Shown here: one piece after another, positions 26,003 to 34,640 of the stretch
How the letters are laid out: each line of letters starts with the position of its first letter
How positions within the stretch are numbered: the first letter of the stretch is position 1
Assembly (NCBI GenBank): GCA_035539175.1
Contig: DATLIY010000007.1
Span: 806,001-870,000 of the forward strand
Length of the DNA stretch: 64,000 nt
Direction: 5' to 3'
DNA from: Acidisarcina sp.
GTDB lineage: Bacteria; Acidobacteriota; Terriglobia; Terriglobales; Acidobacteriaceae
Notes under the pieces: generated by a model
Seen by the model: only the letters and a program-made list of their open reading frames with translations
What the model was told of the DNA's origin: nothing
Database searches by the model: none
Translations under genes and position numbers: made by a program

Positions 26003-27742
26003 ATGACTGATAAGACACCTCCCAATCCGCCATCTCCCTCTGCGCCGGCGACGCTCGAAAACACGCTACCTTCTGGATTAGACGCAGCCAGCCCCCGTGC
26101 GCGCTCAAACGCCAGCGGAATGCTAGCCCTCCTGGGCGCAATTCGCCAGCAGGAAGCAAAAATTCGCGAGGGGGGTGGCGAGAAAGCTATCGCCAGCCAG
26201 CATAGTAAAAATCGGCTGACCGCTCGCGAGCGCCTGGCTTTGCTGCTGGATCCCGGCACGGAGTTCTTCGAACTCAGCCTTTTTGCGGCTTTCGGCATGT
26301 ACGAGGAGTGGGGTGGAGCGGCCGCCGCCGGGGTCATAACCGGGCTGGGGCGCGTTGCCGGACGCCTGGTCATGGTGATCGCCAACGATGCCACGGTCAA
26401 GGCGGGAGCCTTCTTCCCCATGACGGCCAAAAAGGTGATTCGCGCCCAGACCATCGCGATGGAGAACCGGATTCCGACGCTCTACCTGGTTGATTCCGCA
26501 GGGGTTTTCCTGCCCTTGCAGGAGGATGTCTTCCCCGACCAGGACGACTTCGGACGCATCTTCCGCAACAATGCGGTGATGAGCGCCATGGGGATCCCGC
26601 AGATGACCGCCATCATGGGCATGTGCGTGGCCGGGGGCGCGTACCTCCCCGTGATGACCGATCACGTGCTGATGACGGAAGGCAGCGGACTCTTCCTCGC
26701 CGGACCTGCACTGGTGCAGGCAGCAATCGGCCAGAAATACTCTGCGGAAGAGCTGGGGGGAGCCGCGATGCATGCGGAGATCTCCGGCACTGTGGACTTC
26801 AAGGAGCCGAACGACCATCTCTGCCTCGCCCGCCTGCGGTCGCTGGTAGCCCGGCTTGGACATGGCCAGCCTGCTCCCTTTGACCACCGCAGCTATGACC
26901 CCGCGCGCGACGCGCCGAAGTACTCCGCCGAAGGGCTGTATGCGCTGCTCGATCCTGATCCTGCCAGGCAGAATTCCTATGACATGCATGAGGTGATCGC
27001 ACGGCTGGTCGATCGCTCGAAGTTTGACGAGTACAAGCCCGACTATGGCCGAACGGTTCTCTGCGGATACGCACGCATCGGCGGCTACTCGGTCGGCATT
27101 GTGGCCAACCAGAAGCAGCACCAGCCGCAGATTGCGCATACTGGCGAGAAGCGCGTCGAGTTTGGCGGTGTCATCTACGCGGAGAGCGCGGAGAAGGCGG
27201 CGCGCTTCATCATGGACTGCAATCAGAACCTGATTCCGCTGATTTTTCTCCACGATGTCAACGGCTTTATGGTGGGGCGCGACGCGGAGTGGAGCGGCAT
27301 CATCCGTGCCGGGGCCAAGATGGTCTCCGCCGTAGCCAACTCCACGGTGCCGAAGATAACGGTCATCCTCGGCGGCTCCTTCGGCGCGGGAAACTATGCC
27401 ATGTGCGGCAAGGCATACGATCCGCGCTTCCTCTTCGCGTGGCCGACGGCGCGTTACGCGGTGATGAGCGGAGCTTCCGCGGCAAACACCCTGGTCGAGG
27501 TGAGGATCAAGCAGCTGGAGCGCGGCGGCAAGCACCTGACCGAGGCGGAAAAGAAGCAGCTCTTCGAATCCATCAATGCTACCTACGAAGAACAGACCGA
27601 CTGCCGCTACGCCGCCGCGCGGCTATGGGTAGATGCTGTCATCGATCCTGCAAAGACGCGCGAGGCGCTGATGCTGGCGCTCGAAGCCGCGGCGCTCAAC
27701 CCCGAGGTTGCAAAGTTCAACGTGGGCATCATCCAGACATGA
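26003..27742 (+). CDS. Acyl-CoA carboxylase beta subunit, methylcrotonyl-CoA carboxylase type
   Basis: The carboxyltransferase subunit of a biotin-dependent acyl-CoA carboxylase, 579 residues. Both crotonase-like halves are present. The acyl-CoA and biotin sites include DSAGVFLPLQEDVFPDQDDFGRIF and GSFGAGNYAMCGKAYDPRF, which resemble methylcrotonyl-CoA (leucine catabolism) carboxylase more than propionyl-CoA carboxylase. With the downstream HMG-CoA lyase and enoyl-CoA hydratase this suggests leucine degradation. The biotin carboxylase alpha subunit is not in the window. The N-terminal 30 residues are Pro/Ser-rich. Confidence 0.9.
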   Translation: MTDKTPPNPPSPSAPATLENTLPSGLDAASPRARSNASGMLALLGAIRQQEAKIREGGGEKAIASQHSKNRLTARERLALLLDPGTEFFELSLFAAFGMYEEWGGAAAAGVITGLGRVAGRLVMVIANDATVKAGAFFPMTAKKVIRAQTIAMENRIPTLYLVDSAGVFLPLQEDVFPDQDDFGRIFRNNAVMSAMGIPQMTAIMGMCVAGGAYLPVMTDHVLMTEGSGLFLAGPALVQAAIGQKYSAEELGGAAMHAEISGTVDFKEPNDHLCLARLRSLVARLGHGQPAPFDHRSYDPARDAPKYSAEGLYALLDPDPARQNSYDMHEVIARLVDRSKFDEYKPDYGRTVLCGYARIGGYSVGIVANQKQHQPQIAHTGEKRVEFGGVIYAESAEKAARFIMDCNQNLIPLIFLHDVNGFMVGRDAEWSGIIRAGAKMVSAVANSTVPKITVILGGSFGAGNYAMCGKAYDPRFLFAWPTARYAVMSGASAANTLVEVRIKQLERGGKHLTEAEKKQLFESINATYEEQTDCRYAAARLWVDAVIDPAKTREALMLALEAAALNPEVAKFNVGIIQT

Positions 27743-27827
27743 GAGAAAGATGCAAATCTGCTTTGTTCGGGATGGGACACTGCTTTGCTATCTTCGAGCC
27801 GCCGACCCGCCGGATATTCTGGAAGTC

Positions 27828-28205
27828 ATGAGTCCCGCACCGAAGAAGAGATCCAGAAAGAAGAAAAATTCCGCCGGATGGCTGGCCTGGTGGCCGCTGA
27901 TTCTCGGCATTCTAGTGACGCCGTTCGCGGTTCGCGCCGCTGGCATTCTTGCCCTTACCGGCCCCACCGCATTGCGGATGCTGTACCCCTTCGCGCTGCT
28001 TCCGGCAGAGCACGCCCTGGGCTTGCGCGATTCGCTCGCCGACACGGCATCGCAGGCGATGATGTACCTGCAGTTCCCTCTGTATGGCCTGCTGGCGATG
28101 CTGTTGCAGCGCTGGAAGAGTATTGGATTTGCGCTGCTGGTGATTGCAGGGTTGCACCTGGCGGGCGTGGGAGCGCTCTGGGTGCTGGCAAGCCTGGCGA
28201 AGTAA
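27828..28205 (+). CDS. Small membrane protein of unknown function
   Basis: A 125-residue protein. A short basic N-terminus (KKRSRKKK) is followed by a hydrophobic helix (WLAWWPLILGILVTPFAVRAAG), a second region (about 50-75) and a final pair of helices in the last 40 residues. It looks like a three- or four-helix inner-membrane protein with the basic end inside. It lies 85 bases after the carboxylase gene on the same strand. I recognise no family. Confidence 0.7.
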   Translation: MSPAPKKRSRKKKNSAGWLAWWPLILGILVTPFAVRAAGILALTGPTALRMLYPFALLPAEHALGLRDSLADTASQAMMYLQFPLYGLLAMLLQRWKSIGFALLVIAGLHLAGVGALWVLASLAK

Positions 28206-28352
28206 GCCTCTGGAAGAGAAGCTCTTCGGCAACTTCAGCGCGTGCGGTGTATCGTGTTCCGTTGTGGTGACAGGCGCGGAGTAGCAACGAAACGAATGGA
28301 AGAAAGCGGCCAGGGAGAGGACCAGGGAAAGGACGAAGGAGAGGCAGAAGCG

Positions 28353-29156
28353 ATGCCCGGGAAACGGATATGGAAGCACCTGGTATTGACTGAGGTGAGG
28401 ATGCGCTTTCTCGGCGCCCTGGCCCTGCTCATGGTCTTTTTTCTGGCGCTGACAGCCGTATATCTCTACGAGTGGCGGCGGCACGGGGATGCGCACGCAG
28501 AGGCAATGGGAAGCCTGCTTACCTTCTTCGCCGCAATCATCACCGCCGCGGTGACGCTGGTCTATTTGCACCTGACCCGGCGCTCGCTGGCGGCGGCCGA
28601 GGCGGCGACCCAGTTGCAGCGCGAGCAATGGCAGATGCGCATAACGGTAAAGCCGCGATTCTGGATCGTAAGGCAGGCCCTGGATCCGGCAGCCAAGGTA
28701 CGCGACAAGACAGTGACCTACCGCAAGGACATGGCCACGCGCTACCGCAAAGAGTCCTCCCACGGCAGCTACTACTATGACTCCATGAACTGGCCTTTCT
28801 ACGCCGTCGATGTGTGGAACGACGGCGAGCGCTCGATGCGCATCTCCAGCTACAGGCTATGGGTCCGCGACGAAGAGAGTATCTCGATTACCCGGCCGGT
28901 GGTGGGTTTCGTCATCCCGCCAAATGAGCTTCGCTCCTTTCCCATCACGGAAGAGATGATTGCGCTGGTGTTTCGCGGCCGCACGTTTATGGAGCGCTAT
29001 GAGCGGATGCCCTGCAAGGAAACGGTGATCGGACTGCGGCTGCTCTACTCAGACTGGCGCGGGGATGACCACTCCAGCCACGATGAATATTACCTGGTGA
29101 TTGCATCGGAAGAGAGCCACGAGGTTTCCGTGGAGCGGATGGAGTATCGGCATTGA
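28353..29156 (+). CDS. Membrane protein of unknown function with two N-terminal helices
   Basis: A 267-residue protein with two membrane helices (about 18-38 and 50-70), a short helical linker (RRSLAAAEAATQLQREQW) and a roughly 180-residue domain rich in aromatic and charged residues (KPRFWIVRQ; PVVGFVIPPNEL; GLRLLYSDWRGDD). I chose the ATG at 28353 because GGAGAGG lies 8 bases upstream. The end overlaps the HMG-CoA lyase start (TTGA), which implies translational coupling and a shared operon. The function is unknown. Confidence 0.75.
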   Translation: MPGKRIWKHLVLTEVRMRFLGALALLMVFFLALTAVYLYEWRRHGDAHAEAMGSLLTFFAAIITAAVTLVYLHLTRRSLAAAEAATQLQREQWQMRITVKPRFWIVRQALDPAAKVRDKTVTYRKDMATRYRKESSHGSYYYDSMNWPFYAVDVWNDGERSMRISSYRLWVRDEESISITRPVVGFVIPPNELRSFPITEEMIALVFRGRTFMERYERMPCKETVIGLRLLYSDWRGDDHSSHDEYYLVIASEESHEVSVERMEYRH

Positions 29157-30025
29157 AACAGGAAATGAAGATCATCGAGTGTCCTCGCGATGCGTGGCAG
29201 GGTCTGCCGAAGACGATGCCCGCGGAGGTAAAGGCGGAGTATCTCCGCATGCTGATCGGCGCGGGCTTCCGCCATATCGATGCGGTATCGTTTGTCTCTC
29301 CCGCGGCGGTGCCGCAGATGGCGGACTCCGAGCAGGTGCTCGAATATCTCGACGCGCCGCCGGAGGTGGAGATCCTGGGCATCGTGGTAAACGAGAAGGG
29401 TGCGGAACGCGCCATCCATACGGGCCGCGTGCAGACACTCGGCTTCCCTTACTCCATCTCGCCGGAGTTTCTGCGGCGAAATCAGAAGCAATCTCCCGAA
29501 GAAGCGCTTGACCAGCTTGAAGCGGTAGGCCAGGCTGCGTTTCAGGCGGGGCTGGACGTGGTCGCCTACGTCTCCATGGCCTTCGGCAACCCATATGGAG
29601 ATCCGTGGGACATCGAGGAAGTGCTCGCTGCCTGCGATCTGCTGACCGACATGGGAATCCGGCAGATTTCACTCTCGGACACGGTGGGCCTCGCCTCTCC
29701 GCAAGAGGTGGAAGACCTGCTCAAACCAGTGCTGCGCGAATACGGCGACGTGGAGATTGGAGTGCACCTGCACGCTCGTCCCCAGGAGGTTGCAGCCAAG
29801 GTTGCCGCAGCCTATAACGCTGGCTGCCGACGGATGGATATGGCGATAGGCGGCATGGGTGGATGTCCCTTTGCGCAGGATGCGCTGGTCGGAAATCTGG
29901 CAACCGAAGTGGCGGTGGACGAACTGAGAAGACTCGGCGCGGTGCTGCCGGAGCTGCAGCCCCTCGACGCGTTGATTCGGGCCACACACGCCATCGAGGA
30001 GCAGTTTGGCCTGCCAAAACAGTAG
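29153..30025 (+). CDS. Hydroxymethylglutaryl-CoA lyase
   Basis: A DRE-TIM metallolyase of 290 residues that cleaves HMG-CoA to acetyl-CoA and acetoacetate. PRDAWQG near the N-terminus supplies the metal-binding Asp, DTVGLASP the barrel strand, GVHLHAR the metal histidines, and GGMGGCPFA the catalytic cysteine, all as in the family. It starts at TTG 29153 with the upstream gene's TGA one base later, GGAG 8 bases upstream, or possibly at the ATG 12 bases on. It fits the last step of leucine degradation. Confidence 0.9.
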   Translation: MKQEMKIIECPRDAWQGLPKTMPAEVKAEYLRMLIGAGFRHIDAVSFVSPAAVPQMADSEQVLEYLDAPPEVEILGIVVNEKGAERAIHTGRVQTLGFPYSISPEFLRRNQKQSPEEALDQLEAVGQAAFQAGLDVVAYVSMAFGNPYGDPWDIEEVLAACDLLTDMGIRQISLSDTVGLASPQEVEDLLKPVLREYGDVEIGVHLHARPQEVAAKVAAAYNAGCRRMDMAIGGMGGCPFAQDALVGNLATEVAVDELRRLGAVLPELQPLDALIRATHAIEEQFGLPKQ

Positions 30026-30106
30026 CTGCCGCGGGGAACTGCCCAGCGCTCCAGACGGTGGTTTAAGATGTGTATTCTTCAGACTTGCGGGGGCTAAGGC
30101 AGAGCT

Positions 30107-30898
30107 ATGGAACACCATCGCTACATCCAAACGCGGCAGGACGGCGGCATACAAACCATTACTTTGAACCGTCCGGAGAAGCGGAATGCGCTGGATGAGG
30201 AAGTCATTCGAGAGTTGACAGAGGCGCTCGAGGCCGCGGCGGTATGCCGATGCGGCGTCGTGATCCTGACCGGCGCCGGATCCGCCTTCTGCGCGGGGCT
30301 GGATCTGGAGCATCTCGAAGCAATGACCGCCAAGACTCCGGAAGAGCATCGCAGGGATTCCGAGCGCGTAGCCAAGGTGCTGCGTACCCTCTACGATTTC
30401 CCCAAGCCGACCATCGCTGCAGTCAATGGCGCGGCGATAGCGGGAGGCATGGGAATTGCGACCGTTTGCGACTTCACGCTGTCCGTTCCCGAGGCAAAGT
30501 TTGGCTATACCGAAGTCCGTATCGGCTTCATCCCCGCCATCGTATCCTCCTTCCTGAAGCGGCAGGTGGGAGAGAAGCGCACCCGCGAACTGCTGATCAG
30601 CGGCCGCATCATGAAGGCTCCCGAGGCGATGGAGCTTGGACTGGTAACCCGCATCGTGCCGGACCAGGACCTGATCCGGGAGGCAGAGAAATTGGCACAC
30701 GTATTGTTACGAAATAGTCCGGAATCGATGATCGCAATCAAACGGCTCTTGAGCCAGCATGCGAAAGAAACCCTGGACCGCGAGATCGAAGAAGCGATTG
30801 AATGGAACTCAAAGCTGCGCGCCACCGAAGACTTTAAGGAAGGCGTGCGGGCGTTCCTGGAGAAGCGCACACCGGTGTGGCCCAGCCAATGCAAGTAG
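30107..30898 (+). CDS. Enoyl-CoA hydratase/isomerase family, possible methylglutaconyl-CoA hydratase
   Basis: A 263-residue crotonase-fold protein. The oxyanion hole is formed by AFCAGLDLEHL and NGAAIAGGMG. The second catalytic region is KFGYTEVRIGFIPA, so glutamates equivalent to those of enoyl-CoA hydratase are present. With the neighbouring carboxylase beta subunit and HMG-CoA lyase, a role as methylglutaconyl-CoA hydratase in leucine degradation is likely but inferred. It is 81 bases after the lyase on the same strand, with a start ATG. Confidence 0.88.
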   Translation: MEHHRYIQTRQDGGIQTITLNRPEKRNALDEEVIRELTEALEAAAVCRCGVVILTGAGSAFCAGLDLEHLEAMTAKTPEEHRRDSERVAKVLRTLYDFPKPTIAAVNGAAIAGGMGIATVCDFTLSVPEAKFGYTEVRIGFIPAIVSSFLKRQVGEKRTRELLISGRIMKAPEAMELGLVTRIVPDQDLIREAEKLAHVLLRNSPESMIAIKRLLSQHAKETLDREIEEAIEWNSKLRATEDFKEGVRAFLEKRTPVWPSQCK

Positions 30899-31031
30899 CT
30901 GCCATGGACTGATGCTGGCCCGACGTGTTGATGCTGGCCTGAAGGAGCCGAGCGGGCACGCGGCTTTCCCTCTTCTCCAGACTCATCTTCTCAAGACTCA
31001 TCGCAAAGAGAAGTGAGGAGAAGCCCCCAGC

Positions 31032-32039
31032 TCAACGAGAAGACAGCATGACGTGCTGAGGGTTGTGAGCACGCAACCCGGCAACAATCTCCGCGGCAGC
31101 TTCACGGGCAAGCTCCGACTTATCGGGAGGAAAACTGATCGCCCCTACCCGTGCATGTCCTCCGCCGCCGTAGCGCTCGCACACCGAGGCCAGGTTCACC
31201 ATGGTCGTGGGATCAACCCTGGTCCACGGATTGGAGCCGACAGCGACCTTGGTTCGGAAGCTCGACTTCGACAAGCCGATGGAATACACAGCATCCGGAA
31301 ACAGGTAGTAGGGGATGAACTTGTTGAAACCCTCCAGCGGGTGATCGGTGATGTCGAAATAAATCGTTCCGTCCTTGCACTCGGCGCGTTCGCGGATGAG
31401 CGCCAGCGCTTCCTGGTGGCGCTCCAGCAGCGGCGGCAACAGCGGGCTCACGAATGGCTGCTCCAGGATTTCCGCGAGCGGCATCGAGGTAAGCAGGGGG
31501 ATCAGCCGCGGAATGAAGGCCGGATCTTCGGCGGACTCGATGATGAGCGTCAGCTTCATCGCGGGCTCGCGCATTTCAACGGCAGCCTGGGGACTCTCAT
31601 AGAGCGCGCCGTCCACGATGTCCGCCCATTTGAGCATCTCCGCCATCGGCCGGGTATCGAATCCAAAATACTTTTTCGCGACATCCGCCAGAAAATTTGT
31701 GCACGAGGTGTAGTCGGGGTCGTAGAAATGGCGCATGGCATAGGAGCCGTCGCGCTGGCCCTGGAGGAAGTGCTCGTGATCGGCAGGCGTCAAAAAAGCG
31801 CTCAAATGATGATCGAACCACCAGGTGATTCTTGGCGATGGCGAATACTTGAAGTCGACAATGGCGTTCTCCTCGCCCGCGAAGTCACCCTCCTGAAACA
31901 AGGCCCCGGCGCGGTGGACCAGGCCGTGATATTCATATTCATCGCCGGAACGAATGCACTCGCGATGAAAACGGGTGAAGAGGGAAGCCGAACAGGCTCC
32001 ATCAAAGCACTTGTCGTGATACAAGACGCGAACCTTCAC
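31032..32039 (-). CDS. DHH-family phosphoesterase
   Basis: A 335-residue DHH/DHHA1 protein. YHDKCFDGACSA at the N-terminus and WWFDHHLS (the DHH motif) supply the metal ligands. The C-terminal GGGGHARVGAISF is the DHHA1 phosphate-binding loop. Related enzymes hydrolyse short RNA, cyclic dinucleotides, pAp or polyphosphate; I cannot tell which. The GTG start has GGGAG 9 bases upstream. It converges on the enoyl-CoA hydratase gene across a 133-base gap that holds only a two-fold TGATGCTGGCC repeat. Confidence 0.9.
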   Translation of the reverse strand: MKVRVLYHDKCFDGACSASLFTRFHRECIRSGDEYEYHGLVHRAGALFQEGDFAGEENAIVDFKYSPSPRITWWFDHHLSAFLTPADHEHFLQGQRDGSYAMRHFYDPDYTSCTNFLADVAKKYFGFDTRPMAEMLKWADIVDGALYESPQAAVEMREPAMKLTLIIESAEDPAFIPRLIPLLTSMPLAEILEQPFVSPLLPPLLERHQEALALIRERAECKDGTIYFDITDHPLEGFNKFIPYYLFPDAVYSIGLSKSSFRTKVAVGSNPWTRVDPTTMVNLASVCERYGGGGHARVGAISFPPDKSELAREAAAEIVAGLRAHNPQHVMLSSR

Positions 32040-32240
32040 TGCGTAACGCTCCCTTTAAACAGTCCACAAAACTCTGGAACACGAAACAACTAGCATTGCT
32101 GGGAGTGAGCGGGAAGTCAAGCGGGGAAGCGGATGGCCGCATCCATCGCCAGCCTTCTCGCGGACCACAACTCGCGGTGCACAATGAGACAATGGGCATG
32201 ATTCCGCTTTCTGGATTGATGCTCTGTGCCAATGAGGACG

Positions 32241-34640
32241 ATGAACGAAGAACGGCTCCGGCCCTGGTTGAAATTCTTTGTCGGCTTGTTGCTCCTGCTC
32301 GCGGTGCTGGCTGTAATTGCCTTGCCGGGCGCCGCTGTGTGGTTGAAACACGCCATGCGCGATTCGCTTCCACTGCTCGATGGCGAAGAGCATCTGGCCG
32401 GTCTGCAGGCCGCTGTAACCGTCCGCCGCGACGTGCACGGAGTTCCGCATCTCAACGCTGCCAGCCTGGAGGATCTTGTTGAGGCTCAAGGCTACGTAAC
32501 GGCGCAGGACCGCCTGTGGCAGATGGACATGGAGCGGCGAAACGCGGCTGGAGAGCTCTCGGAAATCCTGGGCAGCCGCACGCTGGAGCACGACAGAGTC
32601 CAGCGCCTGCTGCAGATGCGCGCCACCGCGGAGCGCATCTCCGCGGCGATGCCCGAGCGCGACCGCCAGTATTTTGAGGCTTATGCCCGCGGCGTCAATG
32701 CCTACATCGACACGCATGCGCAACATCTGCCGGCTGAGTTCCGTCTGCTTTCTTACAAGCCCCGCCCCTGGCGCACGGCGGACTCCATCGTGATCGGCCT
32801 GAGCATGGTGCAGACACTCGACGAACACTTTTATGAGAAGTTGAGCCGCGAGCGGATCGCGGCAAAGCTGCCCTCCGATCTCGTCAAGGACCTGTATCCT
32901 ACCGGCTCCTGGCGCGATCATCCGCCCATCACATCCGAGCCGGATCTGACGCAGCCACAGCAGGAAATCCCCAATGTTCCCCTCGACGAGTCGCAGGCGG
33001 CGGTAGAGGATCTGCTGCACCTGCGCGAGGCGTTGGGCAGGCAGAGTTGCCGGGCGTGCCAGCCGGGATCGAACGAGTGGGCGATCTCAGGCGCGCACAC
33101 CGCAAGCGGCAAGCCTCTGCTTGCGAACGATATGCATCTCGATCTCGGCATTCCGAACATCTGGTATGAGGCGGATTTGCGATCGGGAGATTTTCATGCC
33201 GAGGGAGTTGCCCTCCCAGGAGTGCCGTTCATCGTCGCCGGCCACAATGATCACTACGCATGGGGAATAACCGCCCTCTACGGCGACACGCAGGATATCT
33301 ACGTAGAAACGCTTAACAATCAAGACCAATACCAGGCGCCGGATGGATGGCATCCGCTGGAGCACCATCAGGAACGGATCGCGGTGCGTGGCGGCCGCAC
33401 GCAGACGCTCGATGTGCGCCTCACGAACCATGGGCCAATCCTGAGCCCGATGCTGGCGCATGAGCAGCGCGCGCTTGCTCTGCGCTGGGTTGCCTACGAC
33501 TCCACCTCCACAGGCTTCCCCCTCTTTGATATGGACTCCGCGAAGGACTGGACGGAGTTTCGTGATGCTGCATCGCGGTGGTGGGGCCCGACGCTGAACC
33601 TGGTGTACGCAGACGCGGAGGGCCATATCGGCTATCAGGCGGTTGGCAGAATTCCGATCCGGCCGAATGGACTCAGCGGAGTTCCCATTGACGACGCGCA
33701 GCACGAATGGGCGGGCTATGTTCCGTTTGAAGCGCTTCCAAGCACCTTCGATCCTGCGCTCGGCCTGCTGGCAACGGCAAACTCCCGTATCACTCCCGAT
33801 GGCTACGCATACCCGCTGACACTGAGCTGGGCCGCTCCTTATCGCAATGAGCGCATTTGGAAGTGGCTGGCCGGTAAGAACGGTCTGAAGCGTGAAGATA
33901 TGATTACGCTGCAGACGGATGTCTATTCCGAAGTCGATCAGGAGATGGCGCAGCGCTTCGCCTACGCGATCGATCATGCGACAAAGGCCGACGATCGCCT
34001 GAAGCAGGCGGCAGACCTGCTGCGATCCTGGGATGGCATGATGGGCGTTGACTCGTCCCCAGCCGCCATCGTGACCGCTGCGCGCGCTGCATTCTGGCCA
34101 TTGATCCTCGAGCCGAAGCTGGGACCGGAGTGGAACATCTACGAATGGCCTGAGAGTTCCTTCGCACAGGAGGAGATCGTCATGCATGCTCCGCCGCAGT
34201 GGCTTCCCAAGGGCTACAAGGATTGGGACGACCTGCTGACCGCGGCCGTGAGCAAGGGTCTGGAGGAGACGCATGCCCCACGAGATCTGGCCCATTGGCA
34301 ATATGGCTCGCAGCATGTCATCGATCTGGAACACCCCATCTACAGCATGATCCCATGGGTTAAGAAGTGGACGGGAACGGGAGCGCAGCCGCAGAGCGGA
34401 GGCTACACCACGGTGAAGCAGGTAGGCCGCACCTTTGGGCCGTCGCAACGCTTCACCATGGACTGGAGCGACCCGGATGCATCGACGGAAAATATCGTCA
34501 TGGGAGAGTCGGGCGATCCTCTCAGCCCGTACTATCGCGATCATTGGAGCGCCTGGTATGGCGGCACAACCTTCGCGCTTCCCTCTTCCGATGCGGCGGT
34601 GCAGGCCGCGACCCGGCATACGCTGCGGCTGGTTCCATAA
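32241..34640 (+). CDS. Penicillin acylase family N-terminal nucleophile hydrolase
   Basis: An 799-residue protein: one N-terminal membrane helix, then an alpha region, and the beta region beginning at GSNEWAISG, where Ser (about residue 277) would become the N-terminal nucleophile after autocleavage. LANDMHLDLGIPNIWYE completes the signature. Homologues deacylate beta-lactams, acyl-homoserine lactones or other N-acyl compounds in the periplasm. The substrate here is unknown. Starts at 32226 (GTG) and 32232 (ATG) are also possible. It overlaps the next gene (TAATG). Confidence 0.9.
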   Translation: MNEERLRPWLKFFVGLLLLLAVLAVIALPGAAVWLKHAMRDSLPLLDGEEHLAGLQAAVTVRRDVHGVPHLNAASLEDLVEAQGYVTAQDRLWQMDMERRNAAGELSEILGSRTLEHDRVQRLLQMRATAERISAAMPERDRQYFEAYARGVNAYIDTHAQHLPAEFRLLSYKPRPWRTADSIVIGLSMVQTLDEHFYEKLSRERIAAKLPSDLVKDLYPTGSWRDHPPITSEPDLTQPQQEIPNVPLDESQAAVEDLLHLREALGRQSCRACQPGSNEWAISGAHTASGKPLLANDMHLDLGIPNIWYEADLRSGDFHAEGVALPGVPFIVAGHNDHYAWGITALYGDTQDIYVETLNNQDQYQAPDGWHPLEHHQERIAVRGGRTQTLDVRLTNHGPILSPMLAHEQRALALRWVAYDSTSTGFPLFDMDSAKDWTEFRDAASRWWGPTLNLVYADAEGHIGYQAVGRIPIRPNGLSGVPIDDAQHEWAGYVPFEALPSTFDPALGLLATANSRITPDGYAYPLTLSWAAPYRNERIWKWLAGKNGLKREDMITLQTDVYSEVDQEMAQRFAYAIDHATKADDRLKQAADLLRSWDGMMGVDSSPAAIVTAARAAFWPLILEPKLGPEWNIYEWPESSFAQEEIVMHAPPQWLPKGYKDWDDLLTAAVSKGLEETHAPRDLAHWQYGSQHVIDLEHPIYSMIPWVKKWTGTGAQPQSGGYTTVKQVGRTFGPSQRFTMDWSDPDASTENIVMGESGDPLSPYYRDHWSAWYGGTTFALPSSDAAVQAATRHTLRLVP

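Noticed and set aside
26123-27535. 470-codon minus-strand frame opposite the carboxylase
   Set aside because: The plus-strand carboxylase is unambiguous; this is a codon-position shadow.
30899-31031. Gene or terminator in the gap after the enoyl-CoA hydratase
   Set aside because: Only a weak TGATGCTGGCC repeat and a loose CTTCTC/GAGAAG pair; no stem with a U-tract, and no convincing frame.
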